A DNA stretch of 64,000 nt from Phycisphaeraceae bacterium. GTDB taxonomy: Bacteria > Planctomycetota > Phycisphaerae > Phycisphaerales > Phycisphaeraceae. This document shows, one piece after another, positions 44,603 to 53,562 of the stretch. The translations under genes were made by a program, and so were the position numbers. The notes below the pieces were generated by a model that was not told the DNA's origin, did no database searches, and worked only from the letters and a program-made list of their open reading frames with translations. Within the stretch, counting starts at the first letter, position 1; the number at the start of each line of letters is the position of its first letter. Where the stretch lies: assembly GCA_002716625.1 (NCBI GenBank), contig PBAS01000055.1:29642-93641 (forward strand), in the 5' to 3' direction.

Positions 44603-46024
44603 ATGCTTGCTATTTCCAAAAATCCCCAGCTCTTTCTTGATGATTATTTGATCGATCGCCTGCAAAACATCCGCAGGTCTCTTCAGAAGCCATCCAAGCA
44701 CCTCGCCAATCCGCTCATTAAACAGGATTTCCCGTGGGAAGCGAAGATGATATCAACATATGGAACGGTATTACACGACTCAAAAACCGGGCGGTTTCGC
44801 TGCTGGTACCTCGCCAGCCGGGGCAAACCAGATGTCCCCGATACACCAGAAGGATCCACGCTATCAAAATATTATACCTGTTATGCCGAATCCCCGGATG
44901 GGATCCAATGGACGAAACCCATGGTGGGGCGAGGTTCATTTTCTGGTTTTGAACCCCATAACGTGGTGATTCCCAAAACTCACAGTATTTGTGTGATTGA
45001 CACACCCGATGACCCCAACCCCCAAAGGCGTTTCAAGGCTGCCGGTGGTGGCGTGTATGGCACTTCGCCGGATGGAATCGAGTGGGATATGAACGGGTGG
45101 AGGGACGCCGTAGGGAAAAATGATACCGGCACATCAGTCGTACGATGGAATGATCAGTGGCTGGGTTTTGTACGAAAGCAAGAGTGGGATAATCGACCTG
45201 AGGGAAATCTACAGCGTGCAGTGGGCATCACGAAAAGCAGTGACTTCCAACAGTGGACCGAAAAAGAATTAACCTGGACGGCAGACGAACAGGATGGCTA
45301 TCCGTGGTCACAACCCTACGGCCTGTGTGTGTCGACTTATGGTGATCTACTCATCGGCCTGCTACCCCTACTGCGGCTTGAGCCCGCACAAGGCAACAAC
45401 TCCGTTGGGGATATGGAAACACAGTTAATGGTTAGTCGTGATGCACGTAATTGGCATCGCGTGAGTGACCGTGCAGTCATTTTTGACCCAAGCCATGGCG
45501 GCCCCATCAAAGACAGGGCATGGGATAACAACTGTTATCCCAGCAGTACATTGATGTGCATTGAAGATGAAATCCGCATTTACTATTCCGGCAACAATGG
45601 TCGACATGGCGAATCAAAGACCCCATTGGGCAAGGTGCATGAGGCGGAACTGCGCTGTGGAATTGGCCTGGCAACACTGCAGGCTGATCGATTCGAAGCA
45701 ATGCAATGCGACAATCAAGCTGAACAGGCCGTACTGCAGACCAAGAGTTTCTCATTCAGTGGCAAGGAATTGCTGGTTAATGCCAATCTGGAGAATGATA
45801 CAGACCTGGTTGTAGAAGTGGTTGATGAAAACGGTTCTATTTTTAACGGCTTAGATAAAACTGCCTGTCGTTTACAACGGCATAATGCATTGCGCTACCG
45901 AGTTGAATGGCAATGCAATGGTGCAAGCAAAAGCCTGGCCCAAGCCGTTGGCGACCATCGAGTGAGCTTACGATTTAGCTGGATGCGAGGCGACCTGTTC
46001 GCCTTTCAGGTTTGTGATATCTAA
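44603..46024 (+). CDS. Propeller-fold glycosidase-like protein (GH32/GH43-like)
   Basis: 473-residue protein starting with NPQLFLDDYLIDRLQNIRR, then repeated propeller blades with WYLASRGKPD, YAESPDGIQWTKP, GTSPDGIEWDMNG and SRDARNWHRVSDR. These fit five-bladed propeller hydrolases related to GH32/43/68, though I cannot name the family or confirm catalytic acids; the Asp in FLDD near the start is a candidate nucleophile. A beta-sandwich-like C terminus follows from about 375. No signal peptide. The similar gene at 58553-60115 is a paralogue. It follows the DUF6785 gene and probably contributes to glycan breakdown. Confidence 0.72.
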   Translation: MLAISKNPQLFLDDYLIDRLQNIRRSLQKPSKHLANPLIKQDFPWEAKMISTYGTVLHDSKTGRFRCWYLASRGKPDVPDTPEGSTLSKYYTCYAESPDGIQWTKPMVGRGSFSGFEPHNVVIPKTHSICVIDTPDDPNPQRRFKAAGGGVYGTSPDGIEWDMNGWRDAVGKNDTGTSVVRWNDQWLGFVRKQEWDNRPEGNLQRAVGITKSSDFQQWTEKELTWTADEQDGYPWSQPYGLCVSTYGDLLIGLLPLLRLEPAQGNNSVGDMETQLMVSRDARNWHRVSDRAVIFDPSHGGPIKDRAWDNNCYPSSTLMCIEDEIRIYYSGNNGRHGESKTPLGKVHEAELRCGIGLATLQADRFEAMQCDNQAEQAVLQTKSFSFSGKELLVNANLENDTDLVVEVVDENGSIFNGLDKTACRLQRHNALRYRVEWQCNGASKSLAQAVGDHRVSLRFSWMRGDLFAFQVCDI

Positions 46025-46102
46025 CCGTGAACATGGCTTCTTCGCCAAGCGATTCAGATTCATGATGTTCTTGGATCAGTCCTGAGAGCACCATGGAACT
46101 TG

Positions 46103-46127
46103 CCTGGCATTTATTTATTTTGCCAGG
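46103..46127. terminator. Hairpin between convergent genes, possible bidirectional terminator
   Basis: CCTGGCA (46103-46109) and TGCCAGG (46121-46127) with an 11-base T-rich loop. It lies in the 175-base gap between the propeller gene and the GHL6-like gene, which converge. The stem is short and T runs are weak, so the call is tentative. Confidence 0.3.
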
Positions 46128-46199
46128 AACTGGCTTACACGAAGATCCAAAAACCAATAGATATTCAGGGAAATGCATTGCAGACACACAAAACATCAA

Positions 46200-48317
46200 T
46201 TATTTCAAAACAATACCTTCGAGAAACCGAACCAATGGAACACGCAACGTCACCCCCTCACCTGATGGTTCCACGACACAGCGGCCACCAATGAACGCCG
46301 TGGCGGTTTGAACTGGAAATCGTGCCGCAATGCGCAAGACAATCTCACCTGAAGCGTGTACCTGCCGTATGGCACCCTCCTTGAGATCATTGGTCGCTAG
46401 ATTGGCCAGAAGAATCGTGTATTCCCTTTCTTTCTCATTAACATAACCCGCTATTCGGATCGTTGCAGGACCTTGAATCATCTCAATCTCCTGACCTTTC
46501 CCTGCCGCCCAGCGCATGGCCCTTGCCAGCAACGTGTCCATCTCTACAGCACGTCGCCGAAACTCCATATCAAATGCTGATGTGGAGATAAAAACCACAC
46601 GCCCCGAACCTTCATAGGCAACCGCAATGGGACAAATTACATCTCCGGGCCAAAAAGCCCGTCGGTTGAAATGCTGTGCATTAGCCTTTTCATGATCAAA
46701 ATCCAACGCATTGACCAGAACACGACATGCATCGTTGTACTGAGCTTCAAGATACGGCGTAAGAAAGGTGAAATTGGTTTGGTCAATGTTCTCAGTCAAC
46801 GGTGCTGCGTCAGTGATCTGTCCATAGTTCAAATATCGCTTCGACCAGGATGGAATTGGCCCAACGCTACGCAAACTTGGACAGCCGCCAACCGAGCGCG
46901 TGCCGCCAAGACCGAGATATCGCATGCCCAACATTTTCATGAGCGGGCGTTGTTGAATATTGATCGCACTGCCATGATCAAAATCACCCAAAACTACCAC
47001 TGCATTACCACCCGCCCCAATATAATCGACAAGCCGGTGCTCAACTTTCGTGCCCATTGACCCGTACTCGGGCACAACGATCAATGGACGCTGCTCCGTC
47101 ATGGTGATAGAAAGATCCCCCTCGGTAATCAATTCCATCAGGATCTGATTCTCGCGCAGGATCCTACATGCACCGGATATCGATGGGCCCATCTCACGAT
47201 CATGTTTCATCTCAACTGCCTGGCTGTGTAATAGTGAACCAGTGATAATGGGTTCTGATTTCGCACGATGTTCTACAAGCGCACGAAGCTGTCCCATGTA
47301 TTGCTGCAAGTCGTCCAACCGTCGCGGAGCCAAATCGGCAACACGTGCTTCTCTTAGAAGCGGTTGCCCATCGCAGGTCAGTCCATGCCCTAAAAGGAGC
47401 TTGACCTCTTCAAGGCATCGTCTGTCTATGTTTGTATCGTCGTACTTGGCCTCGTCGTAAACCGGTTTACCTGCACTGTACGCCTTGCATATCCATCGGC
47501 TCAGTGCCAATCGATCCAGATCCCCACCAACGGACCACCAAAGGACTTCTGGCAATACCGCATCGACCTGGTCAGCGTAACGGGCCAGGTCTGGGCCAAA
47601 CAGCTTGCCCTGCTGATAGATGGTCTTGGGGCGCGTCTGGTCAATAATTGAACGTACGCTCCCGATCCACCAGTCGGTATTGGCCTGATTAAACTGTCGA
47701 ATCTGACTGCCGCCGGACAGGGCCGCTTCACCATAATCTTCAGCCTCTAAATGCGAAAAGCCACCACCCCCATCTGCACGTACCGCACCTACCAGTTCCA
47801 TTAGATCGCGATTGAACATTACTTTAAACTTGGCCTGACAGAACGAACAAAAACAACCTACCGGCATCTGGTCGAAGTAAACGCCATCCACGTCATACCC
47901 TGCCAATATTTCCTTGACTTGCCCCAGAGTGTGACGCCCGTAAGGCGATACGTAACACATACAGCCAATTGGCTTGTTCTCCTCGTCACGCTGCTGCCAA
48001 TCCGGATGCAATTCAAGTTGCAGCGCAGCACCCGGCGTAGTCCCCAACCAGTAAACCACTAAACGCATATCCCGCTGGTGCGTCAGTTCACGGAACTTGG
48101 CAAGCATGTCATATCCTAGTCGTGGAACGGTGGCGGCCCATTTCGAGGGGTACACGCTGTAGCCGCCAATCTGCATAGACAGCATCAATACATTGGCGCC
48201 AAAAGATGCCGCCCGCTCTACTTTGAACGCCGGGTAGTTCTCGTCCCAATAAGCCTCACCACAATTGACCCAATCGTAGTAGGCAACTGCGGTCCGTCCC
48301 CATTCATGATCTTTCAT
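46200..48317 (-). CDS. Putative glycoside hydrolase (GHL6-like TIM barrel with trimerisation-like domain)
   Basis: 705-residue protein from the ATG at 48317, which has GGAG 7 bases upstream; TTG 48335 in frame is an alternative. The N-terminal 330 residues resemble the hypothetical glycosyl hydrolase GHL6 barrel: ASFGANVLMLSMQIGGYSVYPS, then DVDGVYFDQMP followed by the Cys motif GCFCSFCQAKF. The middle part (about 375-560) resembles the beta-galactosidase trimerisation domain, a Rossmann-like fold (LIVVPEYGSMGTKVEHRLVDYI). A small beta domain ends the protein. No signal peptide. The Asp in VYFDQM is the obvious catalytic candidate. It follows the unusual subtilase gene on the same strand by 48 bases. 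Confidence 0.72.
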   Translation of the reverse strand: MKDHEWGRTAVAYYDWVNCGEAYWDENYPAFKVERAASFGANVLMLSMQIGGYSVYPSKWAATVPRLGYDMLAKFRELTHQRDMRLVVYWLGTTPGAALQLELHPDWQQRDEENKPIGCMCYVSPYGRHTLGQVKEILAGYDVDGVYFDQMPVGCFCSFCQAKFKVMFNRDLMELVGAVRADGGGGFSHLEAEDYGEAALSGGSQIRQFNQANTDWWIGSVRSIIDQTRPKTIYQQGKLFGPDLARYADQVDAVLPEVLWWSVGGDLDRLALSRWICKAYSAGKPVYDEAKYDDTNIDRRCLEEVKLLLGHGLTCDGQPLLREARVADLAPRRLDDLQQYMGQLRALVEHRAKSEPIITGSLLHSQAVEMKHDREMGPSISGACRILRENQILMELITEGDLSITMTEQRPLIVVPEYGSMGTKVEHRLVDYIGAGGNAVVVLGDFDHGSAINIQQRPLMKMLGMRYLGLGGTRSVGGCPSLRSVGPIPSWSKRYLNYGQITDAAPLTENIDQTNFTFLTPYLEAQYNDACRVLVNALDFDHEKANAQHFNRRAFWPGDVICPIAVAYEGSGRVVFISTSAFDMEFRRRAVEMDTLLARAMRWAAGKGQEIEMIQGPATIRIAGYVNEKEREYTILLANLATNDLKEGAIRQVHASGEIVLRIAARFPVQTATAFIGGRCVVEPSGEGVTLRVPLVRFLEGIVLK

Positions 48318-48365
48318 GCTTGAACTCCACCGCAATGGTTTCTTCCATAGGAGAACATTTTTTGC

Positions 48366-49703
48366 TTACTCAATTACACACTTTGTATACGCTTTGGCAT
48401 AGATCTCTCCCCGACTTCGTTTTGAAGCAGGCAGTTTTCCGAAAGGATCTACCAGGACACTTAGGGTGTGTTCGCCTGCATCAAGGCCGGCATGGAACTC
48501 TACCGCAGTCGCCTCAAGCCCACGCACCTTAACATAGTAGTAGCCCAGCATATAACCCCCGTCATCTGGAATACCCTCGTAAAGGGCAACGAGCACCTTA
48601 CCGCTGTCAATCGGACCATCATTTCTTACATTAACATTTACCGTAACAGTTGCACCAGGATCACGATAACATGCATTTTCATAATTGACGCTGATATCCT
48701 CTGGTGAAATGGCGAGATCTGGAACAGGCTCGTCGTATGCAAGCGCTTTACCCGCATCAATCACCCCATGGCCCAAGTAGGGGTTCCAACCATAACCGTT
48801 TGCTGTGTTGCGGATAATCTGGCGAACCTCTTCAGATGTAAATTCGGGATGCCGGGAAAATATCAGTGCGGCCAACGCTGATACATGCGGAACTGCCTGG
48901 CAGGTTCCCGCCCAGTATCGATACCCAGCATTTCCGATCGTACTGTATATCCCCATATCATCCTTTACATCACTGGGATAAGGCACCGACCGTTGACCAG
49001 CTGGCGCAGCCACTTCAACCCCATCACCGAAACAGGCAAAGTTTGATTTCTTTCCGTCACGATTTACAGCCGTCACGCGCAGCATGACATCAACTGCCGA
49101 CGGCCAGTGAATGGAATTATTGTTTTCATTGTTGGAAACAGTGCAGGCAAGCACCACCCCCGCCTGATCCGCCTCATAAATCGCTTCCAACAACTCCTCA
49201 CTGGGAGGCGGGGTCCACATTTTCTTGTGGATCGTTCGTTCGGGACGTTGCCCATGTACCTTGATCGGATTGAAATAGCAGGCAGCACTTAGATTAATGA
49301 CACGGGCGCCTGCTTTTACAGCATGACGAATACCACCTGCAAGGGATGCCTCATCATTTGATGCTCCCATCAGAATCGGTAATAAACGACATTGGGGTGC
49401 AAGGCCGACAATTCCAATTCCATTATTCCCTTTAGCGGCAATAATCCCGCAGACATGGCTGCCATGATCACGAGGCGTTTTCTTTCCAGATCTTTCATAC
49501 CCCCCGGTGGCGTCATATGGCTCCAGACACTGGCCCTCAAGATCCGGATGGTGAAGGTCGAAGCCTCCTTCGATCACTGCGACAACGATTTCCGGAGACC
49601 CTTTTTCAATCTTCCATGCCTCTTCAGCGCGGACCATCTCCAAACCCCACTGCTTGCCATAGTCTGGGTCATTGGGTGTCACCCATGTGTCATTAAGGGG
49701 CAT
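48366..49703 (-). CDS. Subtilisin-fold (S8) peptidase-like protein with Glu-His-Cys triad and CARDB-like domain
   Basis: 445-residue protein from ATG 49703; the upstream extension to 49769 has no family match. The S8 fold is clear, but the triad is altered: the usual Asp is Glu45 (VAVIEGGFD), His80 is kept (DHGSHVCG), and the usual Ser is Cys268 (GTCQAVPHVSALAAL). Codons GAA and TGC leave no doubt at this sequence. The oxyanion Asn is likely N191/192 (VSNNENN). Residues 330-443 look like a CARDB beta-sandwich. No signal peptide or propeptide is visible. It lies between the prepilin operon and the GHL6-like gene on one strand. It may be a cysteine-type subtilase or a catalytically dead binder. 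Confidence 0.85.
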   Translation of the reverse strand: MPLNDTWVTPNDPDYGKQWGLEMVRAEEAWKIEKGSPEIVVAVIEGGFDLHHPDLEGQCLEPYDATGGYERSGKKTPRDHGSHVCGIIAAKGNNGIGIVGLAPQCRLLPILMGASNDEASLAGGIRHAVKAGARVINLSAACYFNPIKVHGQRPERTIHKKMWTPPPSEELLEAIYEADQAGVVLACTVSNNENNNSIHWPSAVDVMLRVTAVNRDGKKSNFACFGDGVEVAAPAGQRSVPYPSDVKDDMGIYSTIGNAGYRYWAGTCQAVPHVSALAALIFSRHPEFTSEEVRQIIRNTANGYGWNPYLGHGVIDAGKALAYDEPVPDLAISPEDISVNYENACYRDPGATVTVNVNVRNDGPIDSGKVLVALYEGIPDDGGYMLGYYYVKVRGLEATAVEFHAGLDAGEHTLSVLVDPFGKLPASKRSRGEIYAKAYTKCVIE

Positions 49704-49847
49704 GCTATATCTTTCTTTTTCCTGGGAAGTTTCTAGCCGAATGATGCACAATCTACGAATACCGGCCAACCTTCGACTGGATCATAGAATCTATGAATAC
49801 ATGGGCAACCGTCCGGGCCGAAAATATCGCTAACCGTATCGCTCCGA

Positions 49848-50780
49848 TCACTGCTGCTCGATCTCTTGCCGCCAAGTACCCGCAGCTGGCCTCATCGTCA
49901 CCTGGAGCGGACCCGTACCTTCAACCAACAAGGCATCATCGATATAGAAATCATCCGTTAAGTCCTCAGTACCAACCTTCCAGTACACGCCATGGAGAGT
50001 GCCTGTCCAAGTGGGAGTCAAGATACCCGAAACCTTGCGCCATCCGGGACCAGCCCAGGCATCGTAGAAAGCAGCCTGTTTCATACCCTCACTTGTGTCA
50101 AGGTCCAAAACAACCCACTTCTTGTTATAGGGAAGCGTGCCTTTAATCCACACTTCCGTGTAATAGGACTGCCCATTGACGATCTCGCCTGTTATGTTTT
50201 GATGTGGACCGGCAAAGGTATTGCTGCGACTACCCGCAAGAACGCATCCCAACCCGCTATGCGGTGTACCAGACTGCCAAACGAGGCTGCACGATCCCAG
50301 TGGCCCAACCCCCGACCAACCATGAAGACCGTTTTCCAAACCTGGATTCCTAAGTAAATTTGGTGGCGTTGTTGCAATCAACAGCACGCTGTAGATGCGC
50401 GTATGTTGATTAACCTTTGCCCTGACGTAGAGCCGGGCATCGTGCATCGGATCATTTGCCAGATCATTATCCATTTCATCGACAAGCATATACTGAATCG
50501 CCACGTTGCCCACAGCCTCAGAGGCTGAATATTGACCACTGTCATGACCGTTGCGCCAGGCAACATCTTTTCCCAATCGGTGCACGATCAATTCAACATA
50601 AGACTGAACATGCAACTTTGCCTTTGCGGCATCAACATCACCAACTGCACTGGCAACACGAATACGACTGATATTCATAGCTGACAGGCCAACAACGGTC
50701 ACCACCATTGACACCGACAGGACAAGAACATAAACGCTGCCGCGATTACGATTGCAGGATGTTATCGTTCTTGAACTCAT
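49848..50780 (-). CDS. PilX/GspK-like prepilin fused to a carbohydrate-binding-like domain
   Basis: 310-residue protein. The N terminus RNRGSVYVLVLSVSMVVTVV is like PilX/GspK-type prepilin leaders, with a Gly-Ser cleavage site near residue 14 and a hydrophobic helix. The PilX-like body runs to about 135. From NLLRNPGLENGLHGWSG on (about 139-295) the sequence matches a CBM4/9-type sandwich: the HSGLGCVLAG, QSYYTEVWIKGTL and FYIDDALLVEG phrases are typical. Minor pilins cap pilus or type II secretion fibres, so this one could place a sugar-binding module at the tip. It overlaps the preceding prepilin gene by 4 bases (50777-50780). Confidence 0.78.
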   Translation of the reverse strand: MSSRTITSCNRNRGSVYVLVLSVSMVVTVVGLSAMNISRIRVASAVGDVDAAKAKLHVQSYVELIVHRLGKDVAWRNGHDSGQYSASEAVGNVAIQYMLVDEMDNDLANDPMHDARLYVRAKVNQHTRIYSVLLIATTPPNLLRNPGLENGLHGWSGVGPLGSCSLVWQSGTPHSGLGCVLAGSRSNTFAGPHQNITGEIVNGQSYYTEVWIKGTLPYNKKWVVLDLDTSEGMKQAAFYDAWAGPGWRKVSGILTPTWTGTLHGVYWKVGTEDLTDDFYIDDALLVEGTGPLQVTMRPAAGTWRQEIEQQ

Positions 50781-51355
50781 TGTCTTAAGTCAGATGTTTT
50801 CTGGGACCTGTAAGGGTCCTCCAATACCTTGGTACGGATGGCATGTAATTCCATGACTGGCTGATCATTGAATCTAACCACCACACGGATACGTTTAGCA
50901 CCGGTCTCCGAAGATGACACCACACTGAGATCATAAGGATCAATCCATTCGATCATTACCTCACGATGATATTTAGTCGCATGACCAATCGCCGTACCAT
51001 CAGCGTATACCGGCGGGGATGACAACCACCCATCGTAATCATCCACATCGTCGTAATGCTGACGGTTTCCGGTTGCCTCGCCGGCTTCACACCCAAACAC
51101 GCCCGCCCCGTCAACCTCCTCGTACGGTTGATTAAGAATTTCACACATCAGTCCCTGGGCCAGCAACAGGGCCCCATGCTGGCGAGTAATCTTGAATTCA
51201 TTTGCCTTGGTAGCACCAATAGTCCGCATAACCGCCAAAAACATTATGCTGATCAAGGCTACCGCCAGAACCGTTTCAATCATCGTGAAACCACGGCACT
51301 TATAGGAAGACCGGCAAGTTGATGACACATCGTTTTGTGGATTCAACCGGCTCAT
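50777..51355 (-). CDS. Type IV prepilin-like/pseudopilin (minor)
   Basis: 192-residue protein with a classic prepilin leader: CRGFTMIETVLAVALISIMFLAVM, with Gly before Phe at the cleavage point and Glu at mature position 5 for assembly. The mature part is a short globular domain (to about 190). It resembles GspI/PilV-type minor subunits. Overlaps of 4 bases with the upstream and downstream genes indicate tight co-translation. No ATPase, platform protein or peptidase gene of a full pilus or secretion system is in the window. Confidence 0.82.
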   Translation of the reverse strand: MSRLNPQNDVSSTCRSSYKCRGFTMIETVLAVALISIMFLAVMRTIGATKANEFKITRQHGALLLAQGLMCEILNQPYEEVDGAGVFGCEAGEATGNRQHYDDVDDYDGWLSSPPVYADGTAIGHATKYHREVMIEWIDPYDLSVVSSSETGAKRIRVVVRFNDQPVMELHAIRTKVLEDPYRSQKTSDLRQ

Positions 51356-52977
51356 AATCCAGCCCCTCCAACTCGAATCCTAAATACGTCAACCTCACCA
51401 TCCGCTGCGGGCGCATTGATCCACGCATGGGAGCTGGATGAATGATGCACCATGTCGTATCTGTAGGTGCCATGGTGCTTGCCATCTATAAAGATGGCAA
51501 CCGTGTCATGTCCTGGATCAAAAATTAGCCTCATGTTGACAAATTGATCCTCTAGACCATCAAGCCGAGCAAGTATTTCCCCGGTCATTGGTGCAACATG
51601 ATGTTTTAGCTTTACTGTCTGTGTGCCATCTTCTTGCAGTTGCACTAGTACTGTGATGATCGCACAGCTATCTTCCACTCGATCGCCATATATTCTAAAA
51701 CGTACCGGATTACCGTTTGCCACGGTGTCGCGGCAGCGAATGTTTACCGTTGTCACCTCACTGAAATCCTGCTCGGTAATTGTTCGCAGGCGATTACCCG
51801 GCATGTACCAAACGCCATTGACTAGATCGCCAAGTTCAAAGATCCCTTGAGCCAACTCCCAATCCGCAATGCCATTGCAGTTAAGATCCAATTGGGTCGG
51901 AGCACCCGTAAACTCTGCATCCCAAACTGCCGTTAACACTTCAGGCAAGTTTAGTGTCTGAACAACATTGACCAATTGGTGTTCAGAACCATCTGGAGAT
52001 ATTTCTAGTTTCGATTGCACACTACTGATATAGTTTCTTGTAACTACCTGGTCCTGCCCGAATACGAAATATGTTCCATAGATGTAATGAACAAGTGCCT
52101 CGCCAGAATGGTGGTCCCAATTGGCACCGCTGTCGACTGTTGAAAGCTTTCCATCTGAGGCATTACCCACACCAACCTTTGCGGCAACATCGCCATTGTC
52201 ATGCTGCAATACCAGGCATAATGATTCACCGGGAATTCGGTTTTGGATGTGACTAAAGGAAAATTCCTGCCAGGTACTTGAAGATGTCAAATCCGTTTCC
52301 GACATGGACTGCTGCTGGAGAACGGTGCTGGATGGCGTCAAATCAGGATTGATTCCCCTAATTTGAACCAATGTCGACCCGCCATATTCTCCATCCTGCC
52401 TGGCCTTGATATATGCTCGGGTCATACGCCAGGAAATCGCCTCTGCCGGCAATAGAGGCTTAAAGTGCTGAGCCAACCATCCATTGGCGCGAACCCCTTC
52501 GCTATATACCTGATCAATGCAAGAACTGAACTCCTGCTCGGCTGACTCAACATGAGGCCCGGGGTACCGCTCTACAACTGTATTCGTCTCGTAAGACAGA
52601 ACAAACCTGGTTACACCATCGACAACTGAAATCTCCGGTTCATCATTGTATTTTCGCATCAATGGGTCGCCGTCATTGCCACCCCAGGTGTACCGCAATG
52701 TCTCTGGTAAACCATCTCCACTGCGATCTGCAATGACAAAAGTCACTGCTCTGGCCGCACGCTCGGTGATATAGATTGACGTACGAAGCTCGTCATCAAG
52801 ACGTTGAAGTACTCCAGTAGCTTGCTCAAGGATATCCGTTGTCCTCTTGCCATCTGGAAGTGCATGGGAAGCCGCAATCATTGCTGCGCCCAGTGCGCCG
52901 ACAATGAGACTGACCAGCGCCAAACTGACAACCAGTTCCATCAAGGTAAGGCCGGATTGCCTATGTCTACCAAGCAT
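51352..52977 (-). CDS. PilW/GspJ-like prepilin with long lectin-like C-terminal region
   Basis: 541-residue protein, very long for a minor prepilin. Leader QSGLTLMELVVSLALVSLIV has Gly-Leu at the cleavage site and Glu at position +5. The next 130 residues fit PilW/GspJ (YRWGG-like RYTWGGNDGDPLM, FVLSYETNTV). After that come beta-rich regions: an AISWRMTRAYIKARQDGEYG to SFSHIQNRIPG module (about 170-270), a DLNCNGIADWELA calcium-loop-like segment (about 375), and a LamG-like end with FDPGHDTVAIFIDGKHHGTY. It starts the three-gene overlap cluster. The design suggests a surface fibre tip with several binding modules. Confidence 0.78.
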   Translation of the reverse strand: MLGRHRQSGLTLMELVVSLALVSLIVGALGAAMIAASHALPDGKRTTDILEQATGVLQRLDDELRTSIYITERAARAVTFVIADRSGDGLPETLRYTWGGNDGDPLMRKYNDEPEISVVDGVTRFVLSYETNTVVERYPGPHVESAEQEFSSCIDQVYSEGVRANGWLAQHFKPLLPAEAISWRMTRAYIKARQDGEYGGSTLVQIRGINPDLTPSSTVLQQQSMSETDLTSSSTWQEFSFSHIQNRIPGESLCLVLQHDNGDVAAKVGVGNASDGKLSTVDSGANWDHHSGEALVHYIYGTYFVFGQDQVVTRNYISSVQSKLEISPDGSEHQLVNVVQTLNLPEVLTAVWDAEFTGAPTQLDLNCNGIADWELAQGIFELGDLVNGVWYMPGNRLRTITEQDFSEVTTVNIRCRDTVANGNPVRFRIYGDRVEDSCAIITVLVQLQEDGTQTVKLKHHVAPMTGEILARLDGLEDQFVNMRLIFDPGHDTVAIFIDGKHHGTYRYDMVHHSSSSHAWINAPAADGEVDVFRIRVGGAGL

Positions 52978-53562
52978 TTCAAAGCCGAAATGGCTTCACC
53001 CCTTTATCTGGACATCCAAGGCCGATAACTCTAATTGGCTCATGGGACTACCCGCGTGGCTTGTTAATTTATCGACCAAATCAGAGTCTCGAATCGGCCA
53101 TGAAAAAGGATTTCGGCTTAACCACAAGTTCGCCATCAGCCGACTGCTGGCCAGATATGACAATCATTGCACCTGGGGCGCTATTGCGTATCTGCCGCAA
53201 TAGCGGCAATGGCAAACCGTTGCCTGGATCCATATCACTTGATCCCACCAAAACCTACCAGTTTAGAATAACTGCCACGGTGCCCTACTCATACTGGATG
53301 ATGACCGCCTGAGATGCCTCCACGGCTGGCACAAGTAATTTTGCACAATACGGGCCTGGATCATCATAGACGGCGGTCTTTATTGGGATCCCAAAACAAT
53401 CCTCCAAATGACGATCCAGAACAGCCCACTACCATCAAATTTGCATCTGGGCAGCCGAAGTGCTGTTATTATGGCTAAATATCAGACGAGGTTACATGTG
53501 CTTGGGATGCATATGTTGATTTAATCTAGTTTTTATCTGCAGCTGACAAGGAGAAACTCACT
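52978..53562. other. Intergenic region between prepilin operon and SMP-30 gene, with GC hairpin
   Basis: About 585 bases between divergent genes. Plus-strand frames near 53061-53312 are open for 80 codons and end in LDPTKTYQFRITATVPYSYW, which reads like real protein but matches no family I know; it may be a gene remnant. A GC-rich hairpin, TGCCGC (53193-53198) with GCGGCA (53203-53208), is inside it. Promoters of both flanking genes must be here. Confidence 0.35.

Noticed and set aside
52847..53203. Plus-strand frame of 118 codons antisense to the PilW-like gene start
   Set aside because: Half of it is antisense to the clear prepilin leader, and its translation matches nothing known.
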